From Actinomycetota bacterium (lineage in GTDB: Bacteria; Actinomycetota; Humimicrobiia; Humimicrobiales; Humimicrobiaceae): a DNA stretch of 12,279 bases. Below are positions 1 through 6,353 of the stretch, in pieces; positions within the stretch are counted from its first letter, which is position 1, and each line of letters starts with the position of its first letter. The stretch covers positions 1 to 12,279 of the forward strand of contig SOKC01000034.1 in assembly GCA_004376325.1 (NCBI GenBank). Reading direction: 5' to 3'. The position numbers were made by a program, and so were the translations under genes. The notes beneath the pieces are model-generated. The model searched no databases, was not told the DNA's origin, and saw nothing but the letters and a program-made list of their open reading frames with translations.

Positions 1-83
1 AAAACTTTGTATCATAATTGTAACAGGATACTCAACCTTTTACAATAACCTGCATAATTAGTATAGAGAGGATAGCTAAACAC

Positions 84-1016
84 TTATTTTATTTTGAAAT
101 TATAGATCCCATTTTCATTTATGAAGATGCTGCCGCAATTTCTGCACGTAATTTTATTTTTATTAAAAAGAAGGGAATCCTTTCTGCAGGAGGTGCAGAT
201 TAAGATATCTTCCAAAACCATTTTCTTGTTACCGGTAGTACCTTCAGGCTCCGGTCCACTTAAAACACTCTTTAGAAAAACACTTGGTCCAAAAAGGGCG
301 AAGGAAAATAATTTCTGATAAATTTTTTCAAGGAATATAAGGGTTTTTGTACCCGGAAATTTTTTTAAAAGACTGAGCCTGAAGTTAGATACACTTATTA
401 TTTTTTTTACTGTAAAGTTCCTTCTTTTTAGTAAGTTCACTATATACTTCGGGTGAAAATTCAGTATGGTCTCTCCTATCTGAGAAGGTATTAAATTAAA
501 CGGAGATGTATCCATCCTGCCAGTAGTAAACCTCAATATATTTTTAAGGTTTCTTTTATTGGCAAACTCCAGAAAATAAAGTCCCCTATTCCGTAGTATT
601 CTTTCGACTTCGGTAAAATACTTTTCAGGATTATCAAGATGATGTACCATCCTGACAGTAAGTATTACATCTGCACAATTAGATTTTACCGGAAGAGAAG
701 TCGCATCAGCAGCAATAAAATGTATGGTTGAAAGCTTTTCCGGGTCATTTTTTAAAAAGTTTTCTATTTTGTTTTTAGCATTCCTTAAATTCTTAATCGA
801 ATAGTCAATCAACACTATAGTCCCGAAATCTTTATATTCATTAAACAGCCTGCCGTAACCGCAGCCGATATCAAAAAATAACTTATTATCCCTATCAACT
901 CCGGCAAGCAGTCTTCTTAAAGCCAGTCTTTCAGCTCTATCTTCGTATAGTCTTTTATTATCTTCCCAGAACTGGCTGTAATCATAACTTTCGTAATCTG
1001 ATTTTCTAAATCCCAT
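84..1016 (-). CDS. Class I SAM-dependent methyltransferase with C-terminal Trm112-like zinc ribbon
   Basis: Likely a cytoplasmic SAM-dependent methyltransferase; the substrate cannot be read from the sequence. Numbered from the ATG at 1016 (310 aa), the SAM-binding motif I DIGCGYG lies near residues 49-55 and the acidic end of strand 2 (LIDYS) near 70-73. The strand 4 region is followed by VRMVHHLDNP near 121-130, typical of the Methyltransf_11 family. The last 40 residues hold two CxxC pairs (near 274/277 and 291/294) and end in NGIYNF, as in Trm112p-like zinc ribbons, which are more often N-terminal in such enzymes. An ATG 30 nt upstream (1046) is also in frame but has no Shine-Dalgarno. 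The 1016 ATG has AGAGGGG about 9 nt upstream, so it is preferred. The gene lies beyond the palindromic terminator that follows ssb and is probably transcribed alone from a weak TATAAT at 1057-1062. Confidence 0.85.
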   Translation of the reverse strand: MGFRKSDYESYDYSQFWEDNKRLYEDRAERLALRRLLAGVDRDNKLFFDIGCGYGRLFNEYKDFGTIVLIDYSIKNLRNAKNKIENFLKNDPEKLSTIHFIAADATSLPVKSNCADVILTVRMVHHLDNPEKYFTEVERILRNRGLYFLEFANKRNLKNILRFTTGRMDTSPFNLIPSQIGETILNFHPKYIVNLLKRRNFTVKKIISVSNFRLSLLKKFPGTKTLIFLEKIYQKLFSFALFGPSVFLKSVLSGPEPEGTTGNKKMVLEDILICTSCRKDSLLFNKNKITCRNCGSIFINENGIYNFKIK

Positions 1017-1056
1017 TCTCCGATACCCCTCTATCTTTCCAGACATAATCTGATTA

Positions 1057-1062
1057 ATTATA
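1057..1062 (-). promoter_or_regulatory. Possible -10 box for the methyltransferase gene
   Basis: The minus strand reads TATAAT here, which would start transcription near 1050. That leaves a leader of about 30 nt to the preferred ATG at 1016, but almost none for the ATG at 1046. No good -35 hexamer is visible 16-18 nt upstream and the surroundings are very AT-rich, so a chance match is possible. Confidence 0.35.
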
Positions 1063-1090
1063 CTATAATTAATATGAAATAATTATAGCC

Positions 1091-1125
1091 ATAAAAGAAA
1101 GCCTCTAATATATTAGAGGCTTTCT
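1091..1125 (-). terminator. Rho-independent terminator after ssb
   Basis: Positions 1096-1125 form a perfect 30-nt palindrome (arm AGAAAGCCTCTAATA). On the minus strand it is followed by TTTTAT, so it fits a terminator for the operon ending in ssb, whose stop lies about 55 nt upstream. The plus-strand side lacks a T run, so it probably works only leftward. It separates ssb from the methyltransferase gene. Confidence 0.75.
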
Positions 1126-1179
1126 AAGCTTTAAATCACTCAAGCTAATCCTAACTTAAGCTCTTACTTTCTTAAAACC

Positions 1180-1599
1180 CTATGCAGTCTTTGATGTGGC
1201 CTTATCTTTTTTTAAACTACCACCTTCGTCTGTTTCTATGACATCTTTTTCCAGAATTTTTATCTGGTTAAATTCCAGGCTTGCTGCTACCACATCGGCA
1301 GTGATATTGGTAATATTGTATTTCTTTCCTTCTTTGCTTTCCCAGCTCCTTAAGTTAAGGTGACCGCTCAGCAGGACCCGGTCTCCTTTTTTCAATGCAG
1401 CAGCACAATTTTCAGCAAGATTGTTCCAGGTGGTGACATTAAAAAAATCTACCGTCTCGGACTCTTTACCATTTTTATCAGTCCACTTCTTATTTACAGC
1501 AATTCCCATCTCAGTAATGGCTATTCCTTCATTGGTATATTTTATTTCAGGATCGCGGGTTAGATTTCCAAGTAAGTACATGTTGTTTACATAATTCAT
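1180..1599 (-). CDS. ssb: Single-stranded DNA-binding protein lacking the acidic C-terminal tip
   Basis: Binds ssDNA through an OB fold. The N-terminal 105 residues are typical of bacterial SSB: MNYVNNMYLLGNLTRDPEI at the start, then VNKKW near 36-39, DFFNVTTWN near 51-59, KKGDRVLLSGHL near 70-81 and W86 in RSWESKEGKKY. The total of 139 aa is short. The tail has an acidic patch (ETDEGG) but ends in a basic stretch, KATSKTA, instead of the DDDIPF-like tip that recruits partner proteins in housekeeping SSBs. AGGAGG lies 3 nt before the ATG. The gene starts 50 nt after the TadE/TadG-like gene on the same strand with no strong terminator between them, so it probably belongs to the pilin operon. 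It is not beside rpsF/rpsR, the usual home of the main ssb. A second, specialised SSB is inferred. Confidence 0.92.
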   Translation of the reverse strand: MNYVNNMYLLGNLTRDPEIKYTNEGIAITEMGIAVNKKWTDKNGKESETVDFFNVTTWNNLAENCAAALKKGDRVLLSGHLNLRSWESKEGKKYNITNITADVVAASLEFNQIKILEKDVIETDEGGSLKKDKATSKTA

Positions 1600-1649
1600 A
1601 AATCCTCCTATCTTTATAAACTATTGGTAAAAAAATTTCTTCAAGAATT

Positions 1650-2078
1650 TTAGTAACTGAACTTATACCTATTGCAGTAGTTAAATTGCCCGTCCCATGG
1701 ATATACGACTTTAGCTTTAGAGGTTGACCTGACGCTGCAGTATTTTGAAATAAATTTATCTACCAGAACAAAATCAAGTTTCCTTTCCGCAGTAACCAGC
1801 ACCTCATCATAGTCATATCTGCATTCAACAAGAATACAGTTATTTTTACGGACCACCTCTTCGGCAATTTTATTGCAATTCAGACTTTCAAAAAACAACA
1901 AATTTTGCGCAACAGCCAGTGAAGCAGCATCTGAAGCATTCTTTGTTTCCTCTCTTGCTATAAAAATCCGGCAGAGATCAAAAATAAGCAAGAATAAAAC
2001 CGTAAATATTACTACCACAGCTAACGTTAAAAAAGAAATATTCCCTTTATTTTTCGCTTTTAAATTCTCTAGTAACAT
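1650..2078 (-). CDS. TadE/TadG-like pilus assembly membrane protein
   Basis: A 142-aa protein with one N-terminal membrane segment (about 13-35), preceded by basic residues and KGN. The segment after it, FDLCRIFIAREETKNASDAASLAVAQ (about 33-58), has the Asp and NASDAASLA pattern of the putative Flp pilus-assembly TadE/G-like family (Pfam 'Tad', PF13400). Unlike Flp and TadE here, it lacks Glu at position +5 after the KG, so prepilin-type processing is not expected. The extracytoplasmic part is rich in cysteines (68, 81, 86, 114, 135), which might form disulfides. Its ATG overlaps the end of tadE by 10 nt, indicating translational coupling, and GAGG lies upstream. It probably sits at the membrane as a minor component of the pilus machine. 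Confidence 0.8.
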   Translation of the reverse strand: MLLENLKAKNKGNISFLTLAVVVIFTVLFLLIFDLCRIFIAREETKNASDAASLAVAQNLLFFESLNCNKIAEEVVRKNNCILVECRYDYDEVLVTAERKLDFVLVDKFISKYCSVRSTSKAKVVYPWDGQFNYCNRYKFSY

Positions 2079-2500
2079 TCCATCCTCATATTACTTTTGA
2101 CTTTTATTAAAATATCCCTGCCCATAAATATTTCCAGCAAGCGGGCGATACCTGTACATTTATAAGAAAGAGCCACTTCAACCATATCTCCAACTCTTCT
2201 GGAAGAACTGTTGCCCGGGGTAATTTGTATATCAAGCCTATCCTGGTCAAGGCTTGAACAGACTTCCCTTATGCATCTGTAAGCTTCCTGGCTGGAATTG
2301 GTAGTGGCAACTACTCTTGCTCCCTCACGGGCTGCCTGCTCCAATATATTTTTCTGGTAAACCAGTAAACCAAAATGGGAAACAGTTAAAATTATTAAAA
2401 CCAGGAAAGGAATAATAAGAGTAAATTCCAGTGATGCCTGGCCTTTTGATCTACCAGTTAATATTCTTAAAGTTTTTTTATCTTTATTTATTCCTGACAT
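2069..2500 (-). CDS. tadE: TadE-like pseudopilin
   Basis: A pseudopilin of the Tad pathway. The motif SKG|QASLEFTL, followed by a hydrophobic stretch and then QAAREGARVVATT, is characteristic of TadE (PF07811). The Gly before Q, and Glu and Phe at mature positions 5 and 6, fit processing by a prepilin peptidase. Three in-frame starts exist: TTG at 2563, ATG at 2527 and ATG at 2500. I chose 2500 because it gives a 20-residue basic leader, equal to that of the neighbouring pilin, and because the sequence upstream of about 2545 appears to derive from an inserted element. None of the starts has a good Shine-Dalgarno, so the native ribosome-binding site may have been lost or replaced. The gene ends inside the start of the TadE/TadG-like gene. 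Confidence 0.85.
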   Translation of the reverse strand: MSGINKDKKTLRILTGRSKGQASLEFTLIIPFLVLIILTVSHFGLLVYQKNILEQAAREGARVVATTNSSQEAYRCIREVCSSLDQDRLDIQITPGNSSSRRVGDMVEVALSYKCTGIARLLEIFMGRDILIKVKSNMRMECY

Positions 2501-2561
2501 AATTTTTAAAATAAAACTGTTTCCCATTTTTCTATTTGTAGAAAGTGACACTCCACAGAGC

Positions 2562-2594
2562 AAGCCCTGCGGCTTCTGCTTAGTTTACTAAGCA
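2562..2594 (-). repeat. Pair of adjacent perfect stem-loops
   Basis: Two back-to-back inverted repeats: a 7-bp stem (TGCTTAG/CTAAGCA, 4-nt loop) and a 5-bp stem (AAGCC/GGCTT, 4-nt loop), separated by one nucleotide. They would form in the flp-tadE transcript just upstream of tadE. Neither is followed by a T run, so they are not terminators. They resemble subterminal hairpins of IS200/IS605 right ends and could also stabilise the pilin mRNA. Confidence 0.6.
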
Positions 2595-2683
2595 TTCTTT
2601 TTCCTGCTTCAATGTCGAAGACAACCCTTCAACTCCACAGGCGTCAATTCCGCTGTGCCCCAGCGTATTTTTTACCGATTCAT

Positions 2684-2704
2684 CCCCGCTGCAAGCAGAC
2701 GGGG
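2684..2704 (-). repeat. GC-rich stem-loop between flp and tadE
   Basis: CCCCG (2684-2688) pairs with CGGGG (2700-2704), and the interior CTGC/GCAG extends the stem past a one-base bulge. It is the most GC-rich structure in the pilin operon, 41 nt after the flp stop. With no T run after it, an mRNA-stability or processing role for the abundant pilin message is more likely than termination. It may also be part of the omega-RNA-like relic. Confidence 0.5.
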
Positions 2705-2745
2705 GTTCTCGGCAACTCTTGAATAACTCGCGTTTCAAAGATTTT

Positions 2746-2937
2746 TTAAACCATAGAAGCTATCTTATCGAATACCTTTGCAATAATATCTATTATATAA
2801 GGCTTTCCAACTGCAATTAAAATTGTGCTTATTACCACTGCAACTATTGTAACTAACGCATACTCAAGAGTAGATTGACCTTTCTGGCACCAGAATTTAA
2901 TTCTAGCACCTTTCTTTTTTATTTTTATTTTATTCAC
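2746..2937 (-). CDS. flp: Flp-type pilin precursor
   Basis: The major pilin subunit of the Tad pilus. The 63-aa precursor has a 20-residue basic leader ending in QKG, then the mature protein QSTLEYALVTIVAVVIST with Glu at +5 and Tyr at +6, the Flp-family signature for TadV-type prepilin peptidase cleavage and assembly. One hydrophobic helix (about 26-45) and a short amphipathic tail complete a 43-residue mature pilin. The start is a GTG that lies inside a perfect Shine-Dalgarno (GGAGGAGGTGA), so spacing is abnormal. Initiation at a non-canonical downstream codon, or coupling to the short upstream frame at 2934-2978, should be considered. First gene of the pilin operon, with its own promoter at 3034-3062. 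Confidence 0.9.
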   Translation of the reverse strand: MNKIKIKKKGARIKFWCQKGQSTLEYALVTIVAVVISTILIAVGKPYIIDIIAKVFDKIASMV

Positions 2938-2978
2938 CTCCTCCAGTAAAAATTAGAATTAAATATAAGACTGCCCAC
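2934..2978 (-). other. Possible 14-codon leader ORF overlapping the flp start
   Basis: A GTG at 2978, inside AAGGAGGTGG, opens a frame of 14 codons that ends in TGA at 2934-2936. The stop overlaps the flp start as GTGA. Both GTGs sit inside a Shine-Dalgarno-like sequence, which is unusual. The arrangement could couple pilin translation to the leader frame, or may be a chance product of two purine-rich stretches. Confidence 0.25.
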
Positions 2979-3033
2979 CTCCTTTCTAAAATTATATACG
3001 CATTTGTGCTTATGCTTATTTAACTATATTACT

Positions 3034-3062
3034 AATTTAACATATTTAATCAAATGTGTAAA
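3034..3062 (-). promoter_or_regulatory. Extended -10 promoter of the flp-tadE-ssb operon
   Basis: On the minus strand: TTTACA (-35, 3057-3062), a 17-nt spacer ending in TGT (extended -10), and TAAATT (-10, 3034-3039). Start of transcription is expected near 3027, giving a leader of about 90 nt. The -35 lies within a 19-bp block (3052-3070) that recurs with one mismatch at the cpaB promoter, with identical spacing to the -10. Confidence 0.65.
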
Positions 3063-3070
3063 TACATAAA
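3052..3070 (-). repeat. 19-bp conserved Tad promoter block, copy 1
   Basis: The minus strand reads TTTATGTATTTACACATTT. It matches 8023-8041 at 18 of 19 positions, in the same orientation relative to the operon it precedes. It covers the -35 box and flanking bases, so it is either a promoter element or an operator overlapping the -35. Confidence 0.7.
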
Positions 3071-3234
3071 TTTATTTTTATTGAGTTTACTTAAAAATTC
3101 CGTGTTTTAAGACATTTTATTAATTAATGGGGTAGTTGATGTTGGAGGTAGAAGAGTGGTATAGTCACGGTATCCATGAACTAGCTGCTTAAGTTTATAT
3201 AGTTTTACTTACACCTGAACAAACACCCCCACAT
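3071..3234. other. Intergenic region between the two Tad operons
   Basis: No supported gene. It contains an inverted repeat (CTTAAAA at 3090-3096, TTTTAAG at 3105-3111, 8-nt loop) 30-50 nt upstream of the flp -35, a possible operator. It also has an 18-codon plus-strand frame at 3139-3192, MLEVEEWYSHGIHELAA, which faintly resembles the start of IS21-type transposases but is too short to call. Confidence 0.4.
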
Positions 3235-3269
3235 AAAAAAACACCCCACATAATATATCTGGGGTGTTT
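3235..3269 (-). terminator. Rho-independent terminator after tadC
   Basis: On the minus strand a perfect 10-bp stem (AAACACCCCA/TGGGGTGTTT; arms 3260-3269 and 3239-3248) with an 11-nt loop is followed by a run of T. It lies about 20 nt after the tadC stop and closes the cpaB-tadC operon. A near copy of one arm with its flank (AACACCCCCACATAA) lies next to it at 3222-3235. Confidence 0.88.
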
Positions 3270-3288
3270 AAGGTTAAGGCTAAAAAAA

Positions 3289-4176
3289 TCAGAACTGCAG
3301 GATATTTCCTCCTATTGAAAATATAAGCGGTCCTCCCACCAGTATTATAAAAGATGGCAGAATTAGAAAGACCAGCGGGAACAGTGTTAGTATGGTTATC
3401 CTCCTGGTTTTTCTTTCGATATCCTGATACGCCTCAAACTTCATATGTTTTGATTTCTGTTTTAATATTTCATTTATTGAAGAACCATACCTTTCCGCCT
3501 GAATTAAAAGAAAAATAAAACTTTTAAAATCCTCTGAACTGCTTTTATCTATTAAATTTCTGTAAGCTTCAAACTTCCCTATTCCAATATCTACATCTTT
3601 TATAAAATTTGAAAGCTCTGCGCAAATGCTCCCCTTATATTTCTCAATTACAATTTTTATGGCATTATAAATATTTTGCCCTGATAATGTAGCTACCGAC
3701 AATAGATCAATAACATAGGGTAAATCTTTATCTATTTCTTTTTGTCTTCTATACCTAAAACTTCGCAGCAGTAGATTCGGAATAAAATAGCCTGCCGCTC
3801 CTCCTGTGATACTTAAAATACCTGAGTTTGCGGGGTTATTACCAACAAGACCGCCTGCAATCATAAATAAACCAAATAAAATTACCTTGTATCCTATAAG
3901 AGATTCCAAGGTAAGAGATATTTTATTTTCAAATTCCAATAACTTTAAAAGCTCTGTATTTTCTTTTTTAACTTCAAACCAGTACTTCCCAATTAGGAGC
4001 CTTCCAATTTTATGAGAAATGGAATTCATTTTATTTACAAATCCACTAACAATCTTTTTCCTTCTGGGATGATTTCTAATTTTTCCGGCCTGGTAATGAC
4101 CTTTAATTTTAATAAGATAAAATATGCCTGAACATAGAAACAAGTAATATGAGAATACGATTAAATATATAAGCAT
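3289..4176 (-). CDS. tadC: TadC-like inner-membrane platform protein
   Basis: One of the two GspF-like (T2SSF) platform proteins of the Tad system, working with TadB to couple CpaF ATP hydrolysis to pilus assembly. It is 295 aa. An N-terminal membrane segment (about 2-22) is followed by hydrophobic segments near 93-130. A cytoplasmic four-helix domain follows (YVIDLLSVATLSGQNIYNAI near 155-175, then IQAERYGSSINEIL near 226-240), and two closing segments near 260-290 include the TLFPLVFLILPSFIILV stretch typical of TadC C-termini. The ATG has AGG 10 nt upstream and lies 13 nt after the tadB stop, so the genes are co-transcribed. The terminator at 3235-3269 follows. Confidence 0.88.
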   Translation of the reverse strand: MLIYLIVFSYYLFLCSGIFYLIKIKGHYQAGKIRNHPRRKKIVSGFVNKMNSISHKIGRLLIGKYWFEVKKENTELLKLLEFENKISLTLESLIGYKVILFGLFMIAGGLVGNNPANSGILSITGGAAGYFIPNLLLRSFRYRRQKEIDKDLPYVIDLLSVATLSGQNIYNAIKIVIEKYKGSICAELSNFIKDVDIGIGKFEAYRNLIDKSSSEDFKSFIFLLIQAERYGSSINEILKQKSKHMKFEAYQDIERKTRRITILTLFPLVFLILPSFIILVGGPLIFSIGGNILQF

Positions 4177-4189
4177 GTCTTAAACCTGA

Positions 4190-5053
4190 TCACTTTCCGA
4201 TACTGGTGATTTTCTTCATTACTATCACTCCTGCAATTTCCAGAACTCCTCCTATAAAAAGTAAAATAACTCCAGGACTGGTAGAAAAAAAATCCACTAC
4301 AGTTTTATTCATAAAAATATATAATAAAACCAGAACTATAATAGGAAATATGGAGATAATATTCCCAGAATATCTGCTTTGCAGGCTCATTGTCTTTATT
4401 TGTGACTTTAATTTCAGGTTATGGCGCATACTGTCAGCTATATTATCAAGTATAGATATCAAATCCCCTCCTATTCTGTTATTAATCTTTAAAGAACTTA
4501 CAAGGAGGTTAGCTTCCCTGCTCCTGCATTTTTGAGAAAATCTATCCAGGGCCTCATCAAGAGTAGAATTAAGCTCCAGTTCATTTGCAACTTCCAGCAA
4601 ATAGGTGCTGAGAGGATCTTTAAACCAATTAGCAGATTCTTTAAATATACTTCTCACTGTCTTCCCTGCTTTCAGTAGCACTGTCATATTACTTATAAAT
4701 TCAATCAGTTGACTGTGAATAAGTTCCTTTCTTTTCTCTTCAAGTCCGTTTAGCAGATCCAGAATATAAATTTCCAGACATAAACTAACAAACAAACTAA
4801 AAATAATATTTCTAGATAATAAATAAAAAAACAGAATTAGAACAATAAATATAAATACTGACAGTATCCTTCTACCAGTCCCATATATATTAATAAGAAA
4901 TTTTATTACTTTAGACTCTCTGTAATTCCTATTTCCATATGAGATTTTTGTTTTTAAGCTAAATACAGAAACTGCTTTTTTCAACCCATAAAGCAAGAAT
5001 ATTATTGTCAGAACTAAAACAGTAGAAATTAATATTTCATCCAAGATTTTCAT
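4190..5053 (-). CDS. tadB: TadB-like inner-membrane platform protein
   Basis: The first T2SSF-domain platform protein of the Tad machine, 287 aa. Membrane segments are predicted near 7-27, 63-100 (paired), 234-250 and 260-280. The cytoplasmic T2SSF core between them includes QLIEFISNMTVLLKAGKTV (about 119-137) and a second half with NNRIGGDLISILDNIADSM (about 190-208), the GG-D-I signature typical of TadB. The ATG overlaps the 3' end of cpaF by 17 nt and has no Shine-Dalgarno, so translation is probably coupled to cpaF. Confidence 0.88.
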   Translation of the reverse strand: MKILDEILISTVLVLTIIFLLYGLKKAVSVFSLKTKISYGNRNYRESKVIKFLINIYGTGRRILSVFIFIVLILFFYLLSRNIIFSLFVSLCLEIYILDLLNGLEEKRKELIHSQLIEFISNMTVLLKAGKTVRSIFKESANWFKDPLSTYLLEVANELELNSTLDEALDRFSQKCRSREANLLVSSLKINNRIGGDLISILDNIADSMRHNLKLKSQIKTMSLQSRYSGNIISIFPIIVLVLLYIFMNKTVVDFFSTSPGVILLFIGGVLEIAGVIVMKKITSIGK

Positions 5054-6353
5054 TTTTAAAATTAAAATTAAGTCCCCGGCTTTTTATTTTATCCATAAAT
5101 GTTGGCGTGTAGCCGGTATAAACAATATCACCTCTGCAGGACTCATTATTCTCATTATTCTCATTATCATTTATCCCGGCATCTTCTGCCCTATATTTAA
5201 AAATATCCTTTACCCCTAAAACCGTGTTGTTTCCAATAAATTCATTTTTGTTTAGCAACTCACTTACCCTCAATAAAATCCTCCTGCCATTTTTTAGTTT
5301 TCCTAAATGAATAATCATATCTATCGAAGATGCAATCATTCTCCTGGCAGTGGAAGGATTTGAGTTCAGCCCTGACATCAGTATCATTGTCTCCAATCTT
5401 GTTACCAGATCTTTTGGTGAATTAGAATGAACTGTAGTCATAGAACCGCTATGACCTGTATTCATAGCCTGGAGAACATCCACAGCTTCTGCTCCCCTGA
5501 TCTCGCCTACTACAATTCTATCCGGCCTCATTCTCAGGGAATTTCTGACCAGATCCCTGATGGTTATCTCTCCCTTCCCCTCAAGATTTGGAGGTCTGCT
5601 TTCAAGTTTAATTACATGGGGTAAATTTAAATTTAATTCCAGTGTTTCTTCAATAGTTACAATTCTCTCATCCGGCTGTATAAAATTAGAAATAATATTC
5701 AAAAAAGTTGTCTTACCGGTAGAAGTAGCTCCACTTACTATTATATTCAATTTACTTTTCACACAAATTTTAATAAAATCAGCAACTTTTTTATTTATGG
5801 TGCCTTCCTTTTTTAAACTTTCTATATCCATAATGTTTTTTTTAAATCTTCTTATAGTAACTACCACATCATTTATGGTTATGGGATTTAAAACCACATT
5901 AATTCTTGACCCATTCTTAAGTCTTGCATCCACCATTGGAGAACTCTCATCCACCCTTAAGCCCAGAGGACTCAATATTTTATCAACCAGGTTTCTGATA
6001 TGATTATTATCTCTAAAAATAATTTCCGTTTTCCTGATAGCATCATCTTCTTCAATATAAACTTCGTCAAAATTGTTTATCATAATCTCAGTTATTCTGT
6101 CATCATTTATAAGGAAGCTAACCGGCCCGAAACTAAAACTATCTTCATAGATCTCTCTTACCAGTTTGCAAATTTCTTTTTGACTGATTATAATTTTTTC
6201 GTCTTCTACTATTTCCCTTAAATACTTATCAATTCTTTTTAGCCTTGCCTCAGGTAAAAGCTTACTGAGATCAACTGCTTTAATCTTTTTTAATATTTTC
6301 TTGCTTAAATAATTTGATATGTCAATATCGCCATCGATTGAGTTCATATACAT
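5037..6353 (-). CDS. cpaF: CpaF/TadA family secretion ATPase of the Tad pilus
   Basis: The hexameric GspE/VirB11-type ATPase that powers Tad pilus assembly at the cytoplasmic face of the membrane. It is 438 aa. The N-terminal domain includes GPVSFLINDDRITEIMINNF (about 76-95), typical of CpaF. The ATPase core has Walker A GATSTGKTT (208-216), an Asp-box-like IVTIEETLEL (231-240), Walker B RIVVGEIRG (279-287) and the His box GHSGSMTTVHSNSP (300-313). All catalytic motifs look intact. Near the C-terminus a low-complexity Asn/Glu stretch (about 397-404) is encoded by three 9-bp repeats. The start overlaps the end of tadZ by 10 nt, with GAGG upstream. It retains the CpaF features expected of a bidirectional (extension and retraction) motor, but function is inferred from family. 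Confidence 0.95.
   Translation of the reverse strand: MYMNSIDGDIDISNYLSKKILKKIKAVDLSKLLPEARLKRIDKYLREIVEDEKIIISQKEICKLVREIYEDSFSFGPVSFLINDDRITEIMINNFDEVYIEEDDAIRKTEIIFRDNNHIRNLVDKILSPLGLRVDESSPMVDARLKNGSRINVVLNPITINDVVVTIRRFKKNIMDIESLKKEGTINKKVADFIKICVKSKLNIIVSGATSTGKTTFLNIISNFIQPDERIVTIEETLELNLNLPHVIKLESRPPNLEGKGEITIRDLVRNSLRMRPDRIVVGEIRGAEAVDVLQAMNTGHSGSMTTVHSNSPKDLVTRLETMILMSGLNSNPSTARRMIASSIDMIIHLGKLKNGRRILLRVSELLNKNEFIGNNTVLGVKDIFKYRAEDAGINDNENNENNESCRGDIVYTGYTPTFMDKIKSRGLNFNFKNENLG
5142..5168 (-). repeat. Three 9-bp tandem repeats inside cpaF
   Basis: The plus strand reads CTCATTATT twice and then CTCATTATC. The unit is a multiple of three and encodes Asn-Asn-Glu, giving NENNENNE in a probable linker near the CpaF C-terminus. 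Slippage here would change the linker length without breaking the frame. Confidence 0.85.

Larger units (their letters stand above)
2545..2740 (-). mobile_element. Probable relic of the 3' end of an IS200/IS605-type tnpB element
   Basis: The roughly 180-nt gap between flp and tadE is GC-richer than its surroundings. On the minus strand it reads in two frames like the tail of a TnpB (OrfB) transposon nuclease: RWGTAELTPVEL (about 2617-2665), and in an overlapping frame SGIDACGVE followed by STLKQEKECLVN. Both patterns are, from memory, common at TnpB C-termini. Stops and the frame switch show it is dead. It is followed by two perfect hairpins, TGCTTAG-ttta-CTAAGCA (2577-2594) and AAGCC-ctgc-GGCTT (2562-2575), as expected for a right end, then TGTCAC (2545-2550), a plausible terminal sequence. 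A GC-rich hairpin lies at 2684-2704. No TnpA or RuvC motifs remain. Confidence 0.5.

Noticed and set aside
1620..1650. AT-only inverted repeat after the TadE/TadG-like gene as a terminator
   Set aside because: The stem is imperfect and has almost no G-C pairs, too weak to separate ssb from the pilin operon.
2527..2563. TTG 2563 as the tadE start
   Set aside because: The extra N-terminal residues come from the suspected mobile-element end, would make a leader of about 41 residues, and lack a properly spaced ribosome-binding site.
5560..6003. 147-codon plus-strand ORF inside cpaF
   Set aside because: Antisense shadow of the strongly conserved CpaF ATPase; no family features of its own.
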